From Hanleya hanleyi (lineage: Eukaryota > Mollusca > Polyplacophora > Lepidopleurida > Hanleyidae), in NCBI GenBank assembly GCA_036873755.1, contig JAVTVY010012683.1:434001-498000 (forward strand): 64,000 nucleotides of DNA, written 5' to 3'. The first letter of the stretch is position 1. The number at the start of each line of letters is the position of its first letter. Shown here one piece after another: positions 9,616 through 19,747 of this stretch. Position numbers and translations under genes: made by a program. A model generated the notes under the pieces. The model searched no databases. It was not told where the DNA came from and saw nothing but the letters and a program-made list of their open reading frames with translations.

Positions 9616-11585
9616 ATAACAGAGGTTCACATCGGAAGATAATACTCTTCATCAGTTTACTCAGAGAGCTGAGGAGAACATATTTCAATCAGGGGACTGA
9701 GGAGAAAATCACGACCATTTTTGTTACAATACACTGGTCAGCGATGCTAAATCACAGGGAACAGATCCCAGTTTTGGAAAATGTGTTTTTCGTAATTATT
9801 TTTTTTCCTTCTTGTTACAGTTTGGACTTCCTCGTACGTATCATTACAAGAAAGACCGATTTAGAATCTCTTGTACTACGAAAGACAAACGTACCAGTAT
9901 ATATTGTAATTCATGTTTCCTGCATCATTCCTGCTTTGTATTTGCATTTCTTATTAGTACGTTAGGAAAATAGATGGATTGGTTATTCTTTTGATTTGTT
10001 TTTTGTCGAATAACTTTGTTTTCGAAAACATACCGTGGTAGTTACAGAAATCCGCGAAGATGCGACATAAAAGAATCATACAATTGTAATGACAGGTTAA
10101 CATCCGGAAAGATTTCCAACACAAGTTGATGAAAACTTTTTGTTGCATAAAAAGTGAACCGCACATGTAGAGCAGATCCTAGATTTGGAAGATCTCGTGC
10201 TTGATTATCCTCGTAATAATATAATAGTGGAAGGTTGCCTTCTACTTCTGATTATATCAAGCAATTCATTGTTTCCTTCTGGTTATGTGATTGGAAGATT
10301 GGAATTTCTCGTATTCGTTTCTTTTCCCGTTATATGATAGTCTCGTGAATAATTACCGGTACAGGAAATGACAAACGTGCTGTAATTCATTGATACTCTC
10401 CTCTCATGACATCTTTACTGCTTTGTTTATGCATTCCATATTAGTCATTTGTGTTGGGATAATTTATGTCAGCGGTAATTCTGCGAATAATTGATCGCAT
10501 AACTTTGATTTCGGAAACTGTTACACATCTACGCGTAGATGCTACTTTGTCTGAATTGTATTTGGTTGGAATATAAATTATAACGAATACGCAAACTGGT
10601 GTTAACTTCATTTAATAACATGATTTATTACATGATAAAATCTGAAAGCTCTTTTTCACATGTTCATACCTGGAGATAGTTCAATTACCGTATATCATGT
10701 ATATTTTTTCTATCTTGCTGCATTCTCATCGTAAGTTTCAATATCCCGTAATTCGCATGCACAGCCAGTTATTCTCAGGATCAGAAATCCAGTTTCTAAT
10801 AGCCGGATGAGCTGTCAGTTCTCAATATACGAATGTGCATATTCCATTTGAAACAAGGCGTTTGTGTATAACAATCACACGAACCGGTAATGGCACAGAA
10901 TAAAAATTTGACACATCCTATATCGAGTTCTTCAGCTCTATGCCAAGTCGCTTGTGTGGTAAAATCTTACTCTCATCACATTTGTGGTACTGTCGAACAG
11001 ATGCTACGCCTCTTCCTGCTTCATGGGGTGCGGTAATCTTCACGAGCCTTCTCTTGGATTTTCGAGCAGCCCTCTTCCCGGTATCAAAGACATGGTTCCT
11101 GAAGTGGTCGAAAATGATAGGATATGATCATAGTAATATATTCGAGAAATGCAGTTCACTAATACACATCATGGTATGCCATTGCTCATTTAACAGCATG
11201 AATCCGTTTATCAGTTAATTCTGATGAGCAAAATGATAGGATTTTACTGTCTACGGTAAATTTGGATGTTTTTTTATGGGGACAAAAATGTGTTGCATAT
11301 TGCTCCATCATATTGCTTTATCATTGGGATAATTGACCCAAAATCAAGGATGAGGAATGACTCAAAACTTTTGGCTACCTCATGTCTATACCAAAAATGA
11401 GTCAGTTTGAACAACAACTTCTATATCTCAAGCATAGCCTATATATCGAAATATTACTCACATAAACATACGTGATATAGCGATAAATACAGAATATTTA
11501 CATTCTCTCCTTGCGAAAAGGAAAAAAAATCTCGTGACATGTGGCCGGAGTGACAAAATTTGTCAATCAGTTCTGAGAAAGTTAT
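9616..11585. other. Intergenic part of the DNA transposon
   Basis: About 2 kb separates the two convergent genes. Open frames here (for example 9603-9965 plus and 10940-11218 plus) show no domain motifs. The region presumably holds the 3' UTRs of both genes; no clear polyadenylation arrangement was established. Confidence 0.5.
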
Positions 11586-13926
11586 TTATATGGCATTGCA
11601 CCTTGGTGTGATGTCGTTTACCCAAGTAGGGTAGATGTCCTCTTGAATGTCCATCGCTTCTGTAGCTTCCAACAGTTCTTGGAGAGGGTAAACCTTGGCT
11701 CTCGAGAGTGACATGTGGAATGATTTGTCCGGGTCCAAACTAGTTCTCAAAAGATCACAAGCTGTCTCCAAGGCACGCGGAACTTCTTCTGCTTTGATGA
11801 TCCCACTTCCTTTCGGATCTAGATTTTGAAAGGATCCGAAAAGGTTCTGAACTTCCAAGCTTCCCAAAGAACGAACATTGTATACACCACTTTTCACATA
11901 CGGAAACAGTTGAATTCTCCGTTCTAAATTTGTCATCAGTCCTTCGAACATGATGTAGGGAATTCCGTTTACGTGGGTACCATATGGTGGAAATTCGGCA
12001 AAGTTCACTCCTTTTAGAAGCCAGCCTCTCAACGCTAAACGTCGCCGACACCTTTCCTGCGTGTCAATTCCTGGTTCATCTTCACTCTCGAAGAAATGTC
12101 TGAAAAGCCTACAGAATTCCGCCTCCGACGTATAACCCAACAGCCGCATTTCACCTTCAACATCTGACGAAAATGCTTCCTTCGCAATTGAATCGCTCTG
12201 TTTGTCAACTAGGTCCTCCACATGTGGCAGCGACAGATTCGTGGTGTTTCTTTTTGCTACTTCGAGCCACCCAATTCCCGTTCTGCGATCCCGTCCTTGC
12301 ACACCTTTACTCGACAGTTTGTGACCAAATGATGAACGTCCAGAAGGCCGAAGACGTAGCTCAGGGTTTCGTCAACATATTCGGGCGCAGAATACCATTG
12401 GATGTCGCCAATACCTGCTACGTGTGTTGGATCCGTGAATGGACTTTCGTGTTGCCACTTTTTTACTTCGGCTGGGAATTCATGCTCTGCTACTATACAA
12501 TTCAACACATGTTTTGGTAGTCTTGTAACGGCAGCTTTACATAGTTTTGTTAGCCGTATAGGCTGACGTCTTCTCACCCGAGTCGCCAGCAGAGAATCAT
12601 CGGCCTCACATCCTGTAACTAATTGATGGAATGCATCTAGTAGCTTCTGTTTCGTCCAGCTAGGGGATATTTTGACCCCTCTGCCCAACAGCCGCTCTCT
12701 GACAGCGGTAAGACTGAGGTGCAAATCCAGTTTGGTGAACGCCCCATTGGATGTCTGGCGATTCGACAGTTTCATTCTGAATTCTTCCACTGTTACATTC
12801 TCCCATTTGCCACAGACCTTGCTATGGTGTTTCAGCGAAGACAACATGTCTTGTAAATCCTCTTGTTTCAAAATATTCTGCGATCCATCTGGCTGAGCAC
12901 CTTGATTTTCGACACAATCGGGCTCATCCTCAGGTGCGACAGTTTCTTCAGTATCCGACGATGTGTTGTCCAACGAGGAGTCCAGTAATGCAGAGAATGC
13001 TTCTGGATCAAAATCGCCATCTGCTTCATTATTGCATAACAGGCCGTCGTCATGTCGTGAAGAAGCAACTGTTTCATTAATCGTTTGCAATGACTCTACG
13101 ACATCGTCCATCAATCCGGCAACGACGTTCTCAGGAAGACAGGAAAAGACATGATCTTCACCAGAAACATTTTCCACGTCTTTATTGGGTTTCTTTTTCT
13201 GGTTCCCCGTTTTCAGCACGTCCAAATTGTGTTTGGACATTTGGAATGGTTTAACCCCTGGCGCATTAGCGAGCGCAAGGCATCCTGTTGATGGGTCAAA
13301 TTTTGCATCTACACCTTCCACAATGACACTGGATGCAATCTGTTTGACGGTACAGGTATGGACGATCTGTTGTAAGAGGGATGCTTTGGTTCGCTTCTTA
13401 ACCTGATTATAGACTGTTCTCGGAGTTGGAGCAGAGTGAGGGGCTTGCCACTTTCTGCTCTCAGCGCAAGATTGGCCCATTGCCCGTCGTAGGACACGAC
13501 CGGTGTGTAAACCCCTAAAGTGAATAACGTTACCAACACTTCTTTCAACATCTGACCCATGGACGCCGTATTCATACTATATCCTCTCAGACCGTATGCT
13601 ATTGGACAGGAGTAGAAATGGCCTGGGCGGTGCTGTCGATCTAGGTCAGCTAGGATGAATGCCTTTTGAGAACACAGTCTATATGCCTCTCTAAGAACCT
13701 GTATACAACCAAAAGCAGCTTTGTGACTTTGCTCTAACCTGTACATATTTCTCCTGCCCGCATCTACTCCGCTGTGAAAATGCCTTCTTTCACCTGGGTT
13801 GACTTCTGTGTGTTGACATTGGATTGCTGCTACCGACGGAAACTCGGCCACAAATGTAATTTTGTTCGCCACATAACTTTCCACATGTCCCTTTACATGA
13901 CGCATTGATGGTTGCATTTTCTTCAA
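11586..13926 (-). pseudogene. Putative DDE transposase core of the transposon
   Basis: Three overlapping frames (13926-13309, 13480-12257, 12302-11586) read as one protein with frameshifts near 13412 and 12280. Likely catalytic blocks in order are LADLDRQHRPGH and VSYDGQWANLALR (about 13490), GLLDVHHLVTNCRVKVC (about 12330), and SLGSLEVQNLFGSFQNLDP (about 11850). The D...D..H....NR...E spacing, with a long insertion between the first two blocks, recalls P- and KDZ-type DDE transposases, but the sequence does not match one I can name. The start of the core joins the YqaJ domain through another frameshift near 13925. The stop is at 11586. I see no catalytic residue obviously lost, only frame breaks. 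Confidence 0.65.
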
Positions 13927-14540
13927 TACAGATACACCGATAGATTCTGTAGCTCACCTAGCATATCATTCCACAGTTCTCGGTCGAATTTTGCTTTGTG
14001 GACTGTCGTACTCTCTGCTGAATATGAGAGAAAGTATAATTTTGCCACCTGCAAGGCAAACATTTCTGACAAAATCTTTGGGATGTAATAGCGTGGAACC
14101 TTGTAATGAACAGGCGTTGTGTAAGTTTTCCCAGGCATTGGACATTTGATTTCGATCCCTGCCAACAGTTTATCTGGGTCGTTTCCCTCCCGGACGCTAC
14201 CATCAGGACTGACTGCCAGGTACTTTTTTCCATCCTTCACTGTCACATAACACCCTTCTTCATTAAAAGATCCACTCGGAGCAATTACCGGCAATATCTT
14301 TCCCACGAGGGTCGCTACGGCATTGATCTCGTTTGCAGTTCCATAGTCAAATCGCTCTTGAAGCTCTGGTGATGCGGGCTCCATTTCCTTCCTACCTTGT
14401 ACAATGTCCAGATGTTCATTTAACTTTTTAAGTCCTTCTAATCCAATGGCCTTGTTTAATGTACTTCCTGTCGCCAATGCGCCTTTCCGGATATCATGCC
14501 ATCTGAGCGAGCGTTGCTTCGTGATCATCATTATCAACAT
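13923..14540 (-). pseudogene. YqaJ/PDDEXK-type nuclease domain of the transposon protein
   Basis: The 205-codon frame carries the YqaJ signatures: an N-terminal RWHDIRKGALATGST with N.AIG (the R..RxGxxTGS motif), a GTANEINAVATLVG helix with catalytic-type Glu, SPDGS (the GxSPDG motif with Asp), and AGIEIKCPMPGK (the E.K pair). It ends in a region that fits the family C-terminus, IPKILSEMFALQVAKLYFLSY. The PDDEXK residues look intact, so the domain fold was probably functional before the frame breaks. YqaJ domains are viral or phage recombinase-type exonucleases; here the domain is fused upstream of the transposase core. A frameshift near 14510 links it to the upstream N-terminal part. Confidence 0.8.
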
Positions 14541-15924
14541 CTAATTCTGCGAGGCATACATAATTTGCTTGTGTTTGGAGAAACACAGTGGACCTCGTGG
14601 AGTACACGTCCGACGTTCCCATGTATGAAGCAGCTGCCCGTCCAATCTTGTCGACGTTTGACAGAAGATCGTCAATTGCCTTGTCGATCTCGTACAGGCT
14701 TGTTCGAATGCTGCTGATTACCATGGACTATCTGGAGGAACGCCACTCGCCTGAACACTTCTGCATCAACATGTTACACACATTTTTTTTGTGAACTTTA
14801 ATTTGCCGAAGGTCTTTGATTCGATGACTCAGCAGCGTGATTATTTGTTTGTGTTTTTCAGCCAACTTGGTCTGGTCTTCTGGACAAAGACTGGAAGAGG
14901 TAAGGTGGCCATTCATCATGTGCTTGTCAAGGTCTTCCAGAAATGACGAAATACAATGAAGCTCTGTTTGGAGACGATCTGTTTTGTCTTTCAGCGTTGG
15001 GGATTTCTCATACCCCCATAGATCAACTTCACCCCTGGATGATGGGTTTATCTTCTCACCATCAACGCACACTTTGTATGTCTTTTTCTGATGAGGATCG
15101 TCTGCCACTACTGTTTCTATCATGGATCTAATTATGCCGGTACCAGATACTTGTATATGTCCAGATTTATCCTGAAGCATCCTCCGATCCGGAACAGCGA
15201 AATTGATTTTGGCTTTAGCGGGATATAAGGAACCAGCACATCCTTCGCCCTCAACTATATTTCCAATATTCTTGGGACCCCCCATGAATCGAAGGAATCG
15301 ACCGCGGAAAAGGCTTAGGCCCGTGCGCCAAAATAGCTTCACCTCCTCACTATATCTCATGGTCGTAGTTGCACCCGTGAGTGACATCCATCTAACGACA
15401 TCAAGAAAAAGTAAAAATGCTATATTTTGCATCGGAAATGTGTTGTCCTTCAACAGACGATTGAATGCTACGTATTCGTCAAGCTTTCCATGATTTTGCA
15501 AAGATTCTACTATGGATGGCATCATTGTCAAGAGTTCCTGCAGTGGGTCATTTCTGTTTTCTTCATTTTCCTCTGTCGACCTCTCGTCTGGTGTCTCCTC
15601 TACAACGGGTTCACAGAATGCATTATTTCCCTCGATGTCTCCAGTGTCGTTTTCTCGTGGTTTCTTTTTAAAAGGACTGTCCTTTTCAATGGTGTTCATT
15701 CGCGAAACATGGAGTGTTTGTGCATCTTCGTTTATTGTAATTTCTCTCCCTTGCTGGTCACACAATGTAGGTATAACATGATAATTCAATGTCTTCAATC
15801 TGGCGTTGTCGTGTATTCGGAATTTGATTTCATAGTCCCTATGATTGTCAATGTTATGTCGTACTTGAGAGGAGAAAGTAGTGCTCGAATGGTCACAATA
15901 ATAACATACATAGGCGTTTTCCAT
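14494..15924 (-). pseudogene. N-terminal part of the transposon protein with C2H2 finger
   Basis: The likely start is ATG at 15924, eight bases after a splice acceptor (TTACTCATTTCAG, intron end at 15933). The open frame extends further upstream only through intron sequence. Near the N-terminus is one C2H2 finger, CYYCDHSSTTFSSQVRHNIDNH. Then come an acidic stretch (ENEENRNDP) and a conserved-looking region with VRWMSLTGATTTMRYSEEVK, FRGRFLRFMGG, KINFAVPDRRML and KVCVDGEKINPSSRGEVDLW. An in-frame TAG at 14728 interrupts it; the frame continues to the 14510 frameshift before YqaJ. I do not know the function of the central region. Confidence 0.65.
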
Positions 15925-15932
15925 CTCTGCGT

Positions 15933-16408
15933 CTGAAATGAGTAAGCAAAGAATCATTTCATGACATTTGTGGTGATTATAACATTCCACGCCTATTAAC
16001 TGCAAATTGCAATACGCCGTGCAGACCAACGATTTTCTGAAGCTATATGCCGCACTAACACTTTCTATACGCCGTACATGACATATATTTTCAATTACAA
16101 ATACTTGTATCCAGCATAGTTTAATTCGGACAACTATAGATAGAATATCGCTTTTATGGGACAAGCAAGATTTCACATCAATTTGACAGTCTACAGAAAA
16201 GTGATTCATTGAGCATGACGAGCATAAACGGAAATCGTCAAATGATCTAACATGACCAGTCGGTGATCACACCGTATTTCTCTCTACAGACAAAACCCCA
16301 TCTCTGCTAGAGCAGTCCAGATGTTCAAAACTAATCTTCCTACATATAGGATCTTCATATTTCTATGCACACCTTGTACTTGTGGATTATTCAGTGCACA
16401 AACTTAAC
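15933..16408 (-). other. Predicted 5' intron of the transposase gene
   Basis: On the minus strand a donor-like CCA/GTTAAGT lies just inside the right inverted repeat (about 16408), and the acceptor TTTCAG ends at 15933. The length of about 476 bp matches the 471-bp intron at the left end, and the same three subterminal motifs lie inside it. The donor is weaker than the left one. Confidence 0.45.
16007..16079. promoter_or_regulatory. Right subterminal motif cluster
   Basis: Three sites are inverted relative to the left cluster: GCACGGCGTATT (complement near 16010), GTGCGGCATATA (near 16046) and GTACGGCGTATA (near 16067), all read on the minus strand. Distances from the right end (about 410-480 bp) mirror those from the left end (about 419-488). 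Confidence 0.65.
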
Positions 16409-16421
16409 TGGATGTCATTTG

Positions 16422-16488
16422 CAAATCCCTATACGCAGAAATCCTGGCGTACAAATCACCAACTTCCTCTGTACGATGCTACACAGTG
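16422..16488. repeat. Right terminal inverted repeat (67 bp)
   Basis: This is the reverse complement of the left repeat and ends ACACAGTG. It is followed by the AGGAT target duplication at 16489-16493. Confidence 0.92.
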
Positions 16489-17489
16489 AGGATGTCGGCG
16501 GAAATATCGTTCAGCCTTCTTCCTACATTTTCTTGCTTCTTTACAGTCATCATTAAACCAAGGTTTCTTAATATGTGCAACTCCTGAAGATGTGGGAATG
16601 GTTTGGTTGGCAATTTCTATCAACATATCTGAGAATAGCTGTATAGGATCTGAAGCATCAGCGAAGGAGACTGATTGTAGTTTTTGTGAACAAAGCTTTT
16701 CAAACTCGGGCCAGTTTGCTTTCTTGAAATTAAACCTCGTGAAATGTGGGTCATCAGCTGAATCAACAGCTTTTAGGACAGTGGGAAAGTGATCACTTCC
16801 ACAAAGATCATCATGAACAGACCAAGAAAATTCTTCAAGAATAGGAAGGTAGCAAAGTGAGATATCCAATGCTGAATAGGTTCCATGAGCCGAGGACAAA
16901 TGTGTATAAGAACCATCATTAAAAATACACAACGAATTATTTGATATAAAATTTTCGCGAATTTTCCTTTACAATTGTCTTCATTATCCCAGAGGATGTT
17001 ACGACCGTTAAAATCACCCATCAATAAACAAGGTTTCGGGAGCTGATCGTAAAGATCTTGAAGTTCATTTAGCCGGAGACTACCAGAAGAAGGTATGTAC
17101 ACCGTGCATAATGTGAAAACAGAATTCAAGGTAATACGAACTGCTACAGCTTGTAAATCTGTCACTAAATCAACAGGACTGTGTAACACACCCATTTTAA
17201 CCAATATTGAGGAACCGCCAGTAGCTTTTCCATTTTCGTCTAAAGCGTAGGAATGATAAGGTGTGTATTGGCGAAATTTAAATCTATCAGCTTTCTTCAG
17301 AAAGGTCTCGTTGAGACAAAAAGCTGACGGTTCATAATCCTGAGTTAATAATTGGAGTTCATTTAAATTTGGCCAAACTCCTCTGCAATTCCACTGAACG
17401 ATAGTTGGTGGCTGAGCCATCTTCAGTCCGTATATAGAAATAAAACACAAAGCTGCCCAAGCCAACATATATAAGGTTAGCTTAGCCAT
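16489..17489 (-). pseudogene. Nimb-like ORF2: APE-type endonuclease domain
   Basis: This is the N-terminal third of ORF2, cut off from the RT part by the DNA transposon. ORF2 starts at ATG 17489, sharing its A with the ORF1 stop codon (TAATG). Endonuclease residues are visible: VQWNCRG (Asn), LNETFL (catalytic Glu), MGDFNGRNILW (Asp and Asn), then, in a second frame, SALDISLC and GSDHFPT (the SDH motif). A frameshift near 16945 separates the two frames. Downstream, RRHP is the last host sequence before the insertion at 16489. The family cuts target DNA to prime reverse transcription; the known targets here look GA-rich. Confidence 0.85.
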
Positions 17490-18950
17490 TATGTACGTTT
17501 TATTTTGATTAATTCTTTTTTAAATTTCTTTTCTTTTTTCCTTGGTTCTCTCCTGTCTTTTTGAATTTCCTTCTTACAAACTTCTTTCTGTCTCTCTTGT
17601 CCCAACAAGTCCTTAGACCTTTGGTTCAAGGAAGTCTCGCCTATTAGCGGGCGATCGTTACACTCCTGATACTCCTCATCAGACAGAATGAGTGTATCAC
17701 TGCTAGGAGTGGGATTAGCATCGACCACCTCAGGCCCCCCGCCGATATCCATTGCATTCTCTTCATTCTTATTCGAGATAGCTTCATTACTACCAGACTG
17801 CTGACTACTTTCTTTTTCTGAGAACTCTTTCATTACTTCCTCGTTTGGTGTGAAGTTAACACCTACACCGGAGTGAATAGGATAAATGGAGGAATCCACA
17901 GACTGCACAAGTGCATTCTGACCCGAAACACTACCAGTATCCGTTAAGTTGTCTCCCTTGAATTCAACTTCCGAAGTTAATACTACTTCAACACTTTCAG
18001 TTTTATCAGAAATCGACTTCTGATCACCTGACTTCTGCTCACCTGCCTTTACTTCTACATCATCGCAAACCTCACTCTCACCGACATCTTCATCATTGCA
18101 AACCTCACTATCACCGTCATCATCTTTCAAACCACTACCTACCTCCATCTCGTCACCGAGAGCCTCGTAGTGGTTTGAGGTTTTCTCTATGCTCCCAGCG
18201 GCAACTATCTCCTGATGACGTTTGATAGGTTTGCCATCAGGGCCTACAGTCTTCCACAGGTCTACAGCGCTAAGTCCTCTTCGGACTTCCGTGGGCGGAG
18301 CAGAGCGAGGACCAGAGGAACCACCCTTTCTGCCGTTAGCTACGGTATCTCCAGAAACCTGTTTGACTTTTGGACAGGTTTTTTAAAGATGTCCTTCCTG
18401 ATGACAAATCAGGCATTTATTTTTCAAAGGACACTTCCAGATCATGTGGTTTTCTGATCCACAAGTATAACATGTTTTTACTTGACCGTTATACCATACA
18501 GGAAGTCTCATACCTCCAATCAAAATAGAAGGAAGATCACGTTTGAATTTGGTCATCCAAATTCTTCGAACTCCCGTTTCAAACTGTCTATCAAATGAGT
18601 AAAACTCCTTTTGTAAAGAAAGAACATCCCCATAAAACTCAAAAGCACTTTTGATTTCAGAATCTGGGAAATCGCATGGTCCTTTCATTTTTACCAGCAA
18701 TTTCCCTGGATCAATTTCCTCAAAATAGCCACGTTGATCTCCAACGCGAATACCTTCCAGCACTAGGCGAGCTTTGGTATTCTCATTTGCTACTGTGAGG
18801 TTCCACAAGGCATTTGATACCTGTATTAGAACTTTAAGAATTTTCGGTCCTGATCCAACAGTGTCTTTTATAATGCGTGATATATATCGGCCGGATCTGC
18901 TCACTCTAGACCGTGAAGTTTTAGGCTCAATGACCTATTAAACTTGCTAA
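17489..18950 (-). pseudogene. Nimb-like ORF1 (RNA-binding, CCHC zinc knuckle)
   Basis: The N-terminal half (18904-18383) contains a gag-like RNA-binding region ending in GMRLPVWYNGQVKTCYTCGS, then two CCHC-type knuckles, CYTCGSENHMIWKC and CLICHQEGHL. An in-frame TAA directly after GHL (where the 36,900 copy has AAA) stops translation, and the frame continues as an acidic, low-complexity tail (18148-17489) with a basic KKEKKFKKELIKIK end. The start ATG seen in the copy at 37494 is TTG here. ORF1 proteins of this group coat the element RNA. Confidence 0.8.
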
Positions 18951-19747
18951 ATGCCAAAGTACAAAAAAAAAGTCCACAAGGGAATCTTAATACAAACTAC
19001 AAATAGTGACACACACAAACCTCAGTAGTGTGCCTCCCCACAGAGTAAACATCGCCTACCCCCCTGAGGGAGCCCCACTCTAAAGGTGAAGGTGAAAACT
19101 ATACAAGCAATACAATAATACACTATCTCTGAACCTTGTCTCGGCCGAACAATAGCCCAGTTCTAAACCGGGTCCGTTGCTAGGTGATACCGAGGAACAA
19201 AAGAACAGAGAACAAAGGCTAGTGCACAGCTGTACACTCAGGGCTAAGCCTACAATGCACAGCAATATAACTTCGGTATGTTACATGTATCCAACCTACC
19301 TCGATTCACACTAAACTTATGTGCAAATCGACCTACGTCAAACCGAGCGAAAAACGAACCAACTTCAAACTAGATCAAGTCAACAAGGATATATATATAT
19401 ATACAACAGCAAAATTCGAAATATTTACAGACAGCGAACAAACTGAGAAGAGGGAGACAGAGAACTAAAAAACGCACCAACCCTCTCGGTCACAAAGACC
19501 GAGACGGCAGTAATGGCGGCTCTCTGCCTTCCCAAACCAGGCCAAACTGACTAAGTCAGAAAAACGCCCTGAACAGCAAAAAACTGAAGTAATTCTAAAC
19601 TTTCACCACAGGTATTTGCCAAAAGTATTCACAAATATATTACACAGAAATCAGAGCTAATATCAGCTGAAATACGCAGAATTAGACAAATTTCGCGGAG
19701 CGAAGTCAAAACACGTCCGACTCCCAATCTCGCTACATCCGGGCTCC
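18951..19747 (-). promoter_or_regulatory. Nimb-like 5' UTR / internal promoter region
   Basis: About 800 bp precede ORF1. The 5' end on the minus strand reads GGAGCCCGGATGTAG; the second copy begins near 38287 with a very similar sequence. Non-LTR elements carry their promoter inside the 5' UTR. No promoter motif was identified with certainty. A conserved stem-loop lies at 19481-19506. Confidence 0.6.
19481..19506 (-). promoter_or_regulatory. Conserved stem-loop in the Nimb-like 5' UTR
   Basis: CTCGGTC-ACAAA-GACCGAG forms a perfect 7-bp stem with a 5-nt loop. The same stem and loop are present in the second 5' UTR at about 38022-38041 although the flanking sequence has changed. Confidence 0.6.

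Larger units (their letters stand above)
8367..16488. mobile_element. 8.1-kb DDE/YqaJ DNA transposon of unplaced superfamily
   Basis: The element is bounded by 67-bp terminal inverted repeats (66/67 identical) that start CACTGTGTAGCA, with an AGGAT 5-bp target duplication. It carries a C2H2 zinc-finger gene on the plus strand and, converging on it, a long minus-strand gene with a C2H2 finger, a conserved region of unknown function, a YqaJ-type nuclease domain and a putative DDE core. Named superfamilies with 5-bp duplications are Transib and some hAT; neither fits the visible protein content. ISL2EU elements also carry YqaJ, but make 2-bp duplications. The copy is dead (frameshifts, one stop). 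It is inserted in ORF2 of the Nimb-like retrotransposon. Confidence 0.88.
5520..19747 (-). mobile_element. Near full-length I-superfamily (Nimb-like) non-LTR retrotransposon
   Basis: The element reads on the minus strand: 5' UTR (19747 to about 18940), ORF1 with zinc knuckles, an ORF1/ORF2 stop-start overlap, then ORF2 with APE endonuclease, reverse transcriptase, RNase H and a C-terminal CxxC..H..C motif, a 3' UTR and a (TC)n tail. Thirteen-bp target duplications flank it. After subtracting the 8122-bp nested DNA transposon and its 5-bp duplication, the element is about 6.1 kb. APE plus RT plus RNase H in that order is typical of the I group; Nimb is my best guess because of the overall resemblance. 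The copy is dead: it has a lost ORF1 start, a stop in ORF1, frameshifts in EN, RT and the C-terminus, and the large insertion. Confidence 0.85.

Noticed and set aside
10940..11218. Plus-strand frame in the DNA transposon
   Set aside because: No domain motif, no splice context, low-complexity hydrophobic composition; lies between the convergent genes.
15427..15936. 169-codon plus-strand frame opposite the transposase gene
   Set aside because: It is the antisense shadow of the C2H2-containing N-terminal region, which has recognisable domains on the minus strand.
19080..19265. Small frame in the Nimb-like 5' UTR
   Set aside because: The second copy has a related but frame-shifted sequence (37527-37772), so it is not under coding constraint.
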